A stretch of 64,000 nt of DNA from Branchipolynoe longqiensis (lineage: Eukaryota > Annelida > Polychaeta > Phyllodocida > Polynoidae). The notes beneath the pieces were generated by a model that made no database searches, was not told the origin of the DNA, and saw only the letters and a program-made list of their open reading frames with translations. Shown piece after piece: positions 63,010 through 64,000 of the stretch (its first letter is position 1; every line of letters begins with the position of its first letter). Location of the stretch: NCBI GenBank assembly GCA_030323885.1, contig CM059190.1:105007856-105071855 (forward strand), in the 5' to 3' direction. The position numbers were made by a program, and so were the translations under genes.

Positions 63010-63340
63010 AAGCGGAAGTACTCAGACGGGAGGAGCAGAAACACTAACAAGTAACATGCTGCATAATGGATTATACTAATATTATTTAGACGGCAGAGTG
63101 CTTTCAAAAAGTTGTGAGATAGGAGTTGGAATTGTAAAAGTAAAAGTTGCAGATGTGGTTCCTTTGGCACCGCGTCACACACAGCAATATTGAGTCTAGT
63201 CTATGTTGTGGAAAAGGTACAGATCGCAGGTGAGCATGTAGACGACGCTGGTGGCGTGCGTCGGCTCATTTTGAAAGCACTGCTGCGGTATTTCCATGTT
63301 CTATCCGGGAACATTTGCCATTAGTTCTCCGCCTATTCAC
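63010..63340. other. No recognised feature
   Basis: An 84-codon minus-strand frame (63182-62928) shows no familiar motif. Confidence 0.35.
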
Positions 63341-63343
63341 AAT

Positions 63344-63655
63344 ACGCGGTGGCCGAATCGGTAGAGCACAGGCTTCCCTTGCGGAAGTTCGGGAGTACAA
63401 TTCCTGGACGAGTCAAACCAATGACTTACCAAATTTATACTTGTCGCTACCTAGCCTGGTACTCGGCATTACAAGGATAGAGCAATGACTGGTTAGCTCA
63501 TTATCAGGATAATGTGAATGAGTGAGATATTGGGTCATGGTGCCGGTGGCCTGATTCCCCAGTGGGGCAGCACTATAACATCGCCATCAGTACCCTTTCT
63601 GATATGACTTTAGATGTTGCCAGGAAGCAAAACTCCAACAAACAAACAAATGTCT
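63344..63655 (+). mobile_element. SINE-A, near full length
   Basis: Second-type head (GCGGTGGCCGAATCGGTAGA GCACAGG), full body, short deletion before the tail (ACATCGCCATCAGTACCC), ends CTCCAACAAACAAACAAA. Confidence 0.85.
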
Positions 63656-63782
63656 GCCTACTCAACAGGTCTTGTCCGTAAGCACCACTGACTGAGCGAC
63701 CTGGACACCTACTCCAATGCGCACAGATAGCTGCACTGAAAAATTGCAAAACTATTTTTGGCATGCACATCGAAATCCATAG

Positions 63783-64000
63783 GCGATTGGAGGACGACAC
63801 TTAGTTTGGGAGGTCGGTACAATGGGGGGAGTGGGCGGCACTTATTTGAGTGGAGGGATACGATTGGAGGGCAACACTTATTCTAGGGGAGGGCTATGAT
63901 TGGACGAAAGCATTTATTTGAAGGGAGGGCTACGATTAGAAGATGGCACTTATTTTAGGGGAGGGCTACGATTGGAGAGTGACACTTATTCAGAGAGGCT
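63783..64000. repeat. ~50-bp minisatellite running off the window
   Basis: Units of GGGGAGGGCTACGATTGGAG and GGCACTTATTTTA; 4-5 units, the last incomplete at 64000. Confidence 0.85.

Noticed and set aside
62928..63182. 84-codon minus-strand frame as an upstream UROS exon
   Set aside because: The translation does not resemble any part of uroporphyrinogen-III synthase.

Overview
The window is eukaryotic, animal nuclear DNA that is almost entirely repeats. It has no bacterial-type genes and no long intact cellular ORF. The mix of tRNA-derived SINEs, 5'-truncated LINEs, solo LTRs and dense non-autonomous DNA transposons suggests a lophotrochozoan, most likely a mollusc; this is inference from repeat style, including a SINE 3' end (here SINE-C) that I associate with molluscan genomes. 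Only one piece of cellular protein-coding sequence is well supported: a 111-bp exon on the minus strand at 58366-58476 that reads as the C-terminal part of uroporphyrinogen-III synthase (UROS, haem biosynthesis). A weaker candidate exon lies on the plus strand at 19896-19973.

Layout. 0-6.5 kb: a TTA-flanked element (H1), LINE remnants, one long 5'-truncated reverse-transcriptase ORF (3048-4976, minus) and SINEs. 6.6-14.4 kb: C-rich tract, a 63-bp minisatellite, many SINEs, a minisatellite that switches strand. 14.4-20.5 kb: SINE pieces, an RTE-type LINE tail, then 2.2 kb of C-rich array, the candidate exon and an oppositely oriented G-rich array. 20.5-25.4 kb: two solo LTRs with 4-bp target duplications inserted in SINEs. 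26-32.5 kb: a cluster of elements built from short words (F family) and the CpG-rich H2. 32.5-38.5 kb: foldback element, more SINEs, an LTR with a SINE nested in it, a 620-bp polypurine tract, a second LTR type. 39-46.5 kb: elements carrying a shared ~200-bp satellite unit, a 9-bp-TSD element, and a nested stack (43966-45920). 46.5-57.5 kb: SINE-B with a LINE inside, H4, H5, several 100-250 bp tandem arrays. 57.5-59.4 kb: the UROS exon between two minisatellites. 60.6-62.1 kb: five tandem SINE-B units of 320-321 bp. The window ends inside a ~50-bp minisatellite.

Repeat names used here are local labels. SINE-A: tRNA head plus a ~270-bp body ending in a conserved tail with AAAC repeats. SINE-B: tRNA head ending in CTAGGCGCAATATTTCCC. 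SINE-C: tRNA head on one end, CTCTAGAGGCGTCGTTAAAT at the other. SINE-D: tRNA-Leu/Ser-like head. M: ~360-bp MITE flanked by TTAA. H and F: elements with 3-bp TWA target duplications. R: solo LTR of TGTAAAA...TTTTACA type. L2: a second LTR type. S and G: elements carrying the ~200-bp satellite unit.

How it fits together: no transposase is visible, so the DNA elements depend on enzymes encoded elsewhere; the SINEs likewise need LINE machinery. Many insertions are nested, and a target duplication marks each event, so the order of insertion can be read at several loci. The most unusual signal is the UROS intron minisatellite, whose repeat unit contains a copy of the exon's own 3' splice site.
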